DNA of 35,504 nucleotides, taken from an uncultured Lachnospiraceae bacterium (GTDB lineage: Bacteria > Bacillota > Clostridia > Lachnospirales > Lachnospiraceae). Position numbers and translations under genes: made by a program. Positions 34,801 through 35,504 of this stretch are shown piece by piece. The DNA lies in assembly GCA_944381535.1 (NCBI GenBank), contig CALWLN010000183.1, positions 1 through 35,504 of the forward strand, read 5' to 3'. Every line of letters begins with the position of its first letter. The first letter of the stretch is position 1. Under the pieces are notes generated by a model. It made no database searches. It worked only from the letters and a program-made list of their open reading frames with translations, and was not told where the DNA came from.

Positions 34801-35504
34801 GATACAATATATAATGGCGTCCGCTCACAGTATATCGCATACGATGGTTATAAGGACGGCGGATATGTACAAAATGGTATAAAGTATATCATCATGGAAG
34901 TAAAATTGTCGGATGCAACCGGAATTATAGTATCACATGCGGATCCGTATGGTGATGAAGAGTATAAAATCTGGAAGAAATTAAATATCGGAGAATCCAG
35001 TGATATCATTGATGACAATGGTGAACAAGGAACGGTGGTGCTGGACGAATGGATGACCTTAAAGATACCATTGAGCCAGAAATACCCAAGTGCTGAATGG
35101 AGAGACTTTTATGTGAAACCAATGGGCAATAATGGAACAATGTATATCCGTAACGTAAAGTATTGTACGGATGAAGATATGAAACCTTCTGCACCGCTTC
35201 TTCCTTTGAATGCAACCATTGCTGCCAGCAGTCAATGTGAGGAAATTAAGATTGTGGCACAGAAAAACATGAGTACCACACTCATTGTCAATGGGGATGA
35301 GGAACATCCGATACCGGTAACGCTGAAACAGGAGGGATTAGCATATGTAACACTGTTCCAGATTAATGAGGTCATCAATCAATTGGAACTCGGTGAAAAC
35401 ATCTTTACGGTGCGTGCGACAGACGGAACTACCGTCTATGAAAAAGAAGTGACGTATGTAAATACCGGATTCCTGTATGTGAATGATGATGCACATACAC
35501 TGAC
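31849..35504 (+). CDS. Giant surface protein with Ig-like (BIG2) domains and repeated beta-sandwich modules, 3' end outside window
   Basis: A frame open from a GTG at 31849 (AAGGAGG nine bases upstream) to the window edge, 1,218 codons with no stop, 16 bases after the beta-helix gene. The N-terminus MKKKKLWITIAVVLLCIIAV is a membrane anchor or uncleaved signal. Residues about 35-285 hold three BIG2-like domains (LNWISSDEKVVTVDKGRLSA, then VGNATITVFS). After PNWVASGF come four large beta-rich modules, each closing with a related motif: NVRYYLDDTFFP, DNVRYYKDKEFLP, KNLEYTKTAY and NVKYCTDEDMKP (near residues 451, 654, 845 and 1101). Modules 3 and 4 are each followed by a linker domain (LIINHDDSNPI and LIVNGDEEHPI) exactly 256 residues apart. 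No catalytic domain is evident; carbohydrate binding is the likely role. Confidence 0.85.
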   Translation, partial: MKKKKLWITIAVVLLCIIAVAVAAAVYVVRAEAFELEDGTEQIWMDRYDEKTIPLKSGNAEKLNWISSDEKVVTVDKGRLSAQGVGNATITVFSGLERETVNVTVNDSGSIPSIECEDFDAYQDAEIEIPAAIKYNGEITDIKADYTAEIINPSVAEYVDGKIKGISIGETSAIIKTDYKGLHLEKNVQITVKENSLVDFKEAEVEIYSAQGNTKLNSITLAPKVVKAGKVIKDAKVEYEAVEGEDCVEIEGAKVTAVKEGTATVKATYQDKDITLESTVTVRVKPNWVASGFTNGSLYPITWQPAEGTIGGRKAEGTDMMEYRAADLSNSSYWEHRVSGNDTDILLTDLYRKGYRYFAYDVYYGSDANFLMGMSEAKTVNVGEYFRRNYVQVLCDEDGDGKQEVTNRVEKNKWMTFVFDLLAMIEEDPNLASCFFFTVNDSTTSSYVMNVRYYLDDTFFPKENLVYTDKGDYVQATLDEFDVFIPVSQGYAKLKTTGKYEAEVKSGEEAVYRSYDKKVGGRTDVYRYQANSDNQWINNLVVASSMNKSYDLGMLNLCSHGRYLVFDIYVEDADAISISINHTGRSAKILLGRTDLSQWFKWLKVYKDGELQYKMEKGKWYSVSLGYVDGYQPNAWRSTILVGAYNKGDVFYLDNVRYYKDKEFLPTKWNGVAPPKGMEIIHPDTTLETVASGIFKGAAKYTSKNSGLTWDNHWASVRFTDVTSDNTKDGGKGVASFFHSGYKYIKLDIYLAENTQGFGYFSWATNKDINYEGVKYEDELRVGESNFTSLLFDATTKQFATKVKSNKWYTLFIPVEYNNSETPLWGLVEFRSIGGSAENPAVVYIKNLEYTKTAYNVSATLLEPNLAYVKNAGYPLLQILSVKNVKTELIINHDDSNPIAVTLEPSGIAYEALVGMNEVVNLLRLGENTFTVRLTDEGKTVETSIQYENTGLLYVYENNYHTLEFAVDEETGETILKFTETGATDTIYNGVRSQYIAYDGYKDGGYVQNGIKYIIMEVKLSDATGIIVSHADPYGDEEYKIWKKLNIGESSDIIDDNGEQGTVVLDEWMTLKIPLSQKYPSAEWRDFYVKPMGNNGTMYIRNVKYCTDEDMKPSAPLLPLNATIAASSQCEEIKIVAQKNMSTTLIVNGDEEHPIPVTLKQEGLAYVTLFQINEVINQLELGENIFTVRATDGTTVYEKEVTYVNTGFLYVNDDAHTL

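Noticed and set aside
1-35504. tRNA, rRNA, CRISPR, phage or intact insertion-sequence features.
   Set aside because: No cloverleaf, spaced repeats, transposase, integrase or phage structural genes were seen.

Overview
The window reads as a chromosomal stretch of an anaerobic Firmicute of class Clostridia, most likely Lachnospiraceae. The signs are near-consensus AGGAGG ribosome-binding sites, sigma-A type promoters, lipoprotein signals, GTG and TTG starts, and dense carbohydrate metabolism with Clostridia-like families (FucI/FucU, GH42, GH31, an LplB/YtcP-type sugar importer). No RNA gene, CRISPR array or intact insertion sequence was seen. By eye, positions 1 to about 7,740 are clearly more GC-rich than the rest.

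Region 1 (1-7,900): the 3' end of fucI, fucU, a bidirectional terminator, a convergent MATE efflux pump, then a divergently transcribed GH42 beta-galactosidase, an MmcQ/YjbR protein and a decayed ABC exporter. The exporter gene has an internal deletion with a frame change and loses its 3' end where base composition changes, so this may be a recombination junction.

Region 2 (7,900-12,300): a GH31 glycosidase, a fragment of an SDR gene, a strong bidirectional terminator and an intact SDR gene on the minus strand. The roughly 100 bp leader upstream of the GH31 gene recurs (88 of 100 positions identical, no gaps) in front of the dehydrogenase gene at 12,290.

Region 3 (12,290-23,318): a long co-directional catabolic operon: Ldh2-family dehydrogenase, KDPG/KDG-type aldolase, aldo/keto reductase, type 2 glycerate kinase, a divergent enolase paralog, aldehyde dehydrogenase, PfkB sugar kinase, FucI/AraA-like isomerase, class II aldolase and a DUF4867-like protein. 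Two pathways can be inferred. One is an Entner-Doudoroff-like route without phosphorylated sugar acids: oxidation, dehydration, cleavage to pyruvate plus an aldehyde, oxidation to glycerate, 2-phosphoglycerate. The other is an isomerase-kinase-aldolase route. The enolase paralog keeps the metal ligands and the general-base lysine but lacks most residues that recognise 2-phosphoglycerate. It is therefore a candidate for the otherwise missing sugar-acid dehydratase.

Region 4 (23,319-35,504): a coding remnant, an AraC regulator, and a sugar-import and surface operon. The operon has an ABC permease fused to a signal-peptide-bearing extracytoplasmic domain, a second permease, a solute-binding lipoprotein, a small membrane protein, a beta-helix lipoprotein and a very large Ig-like/repeat protein that runs off the right edge. 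No ABC ATPase is encoded, so a shared ATPase (MsmX-like) is presumed.
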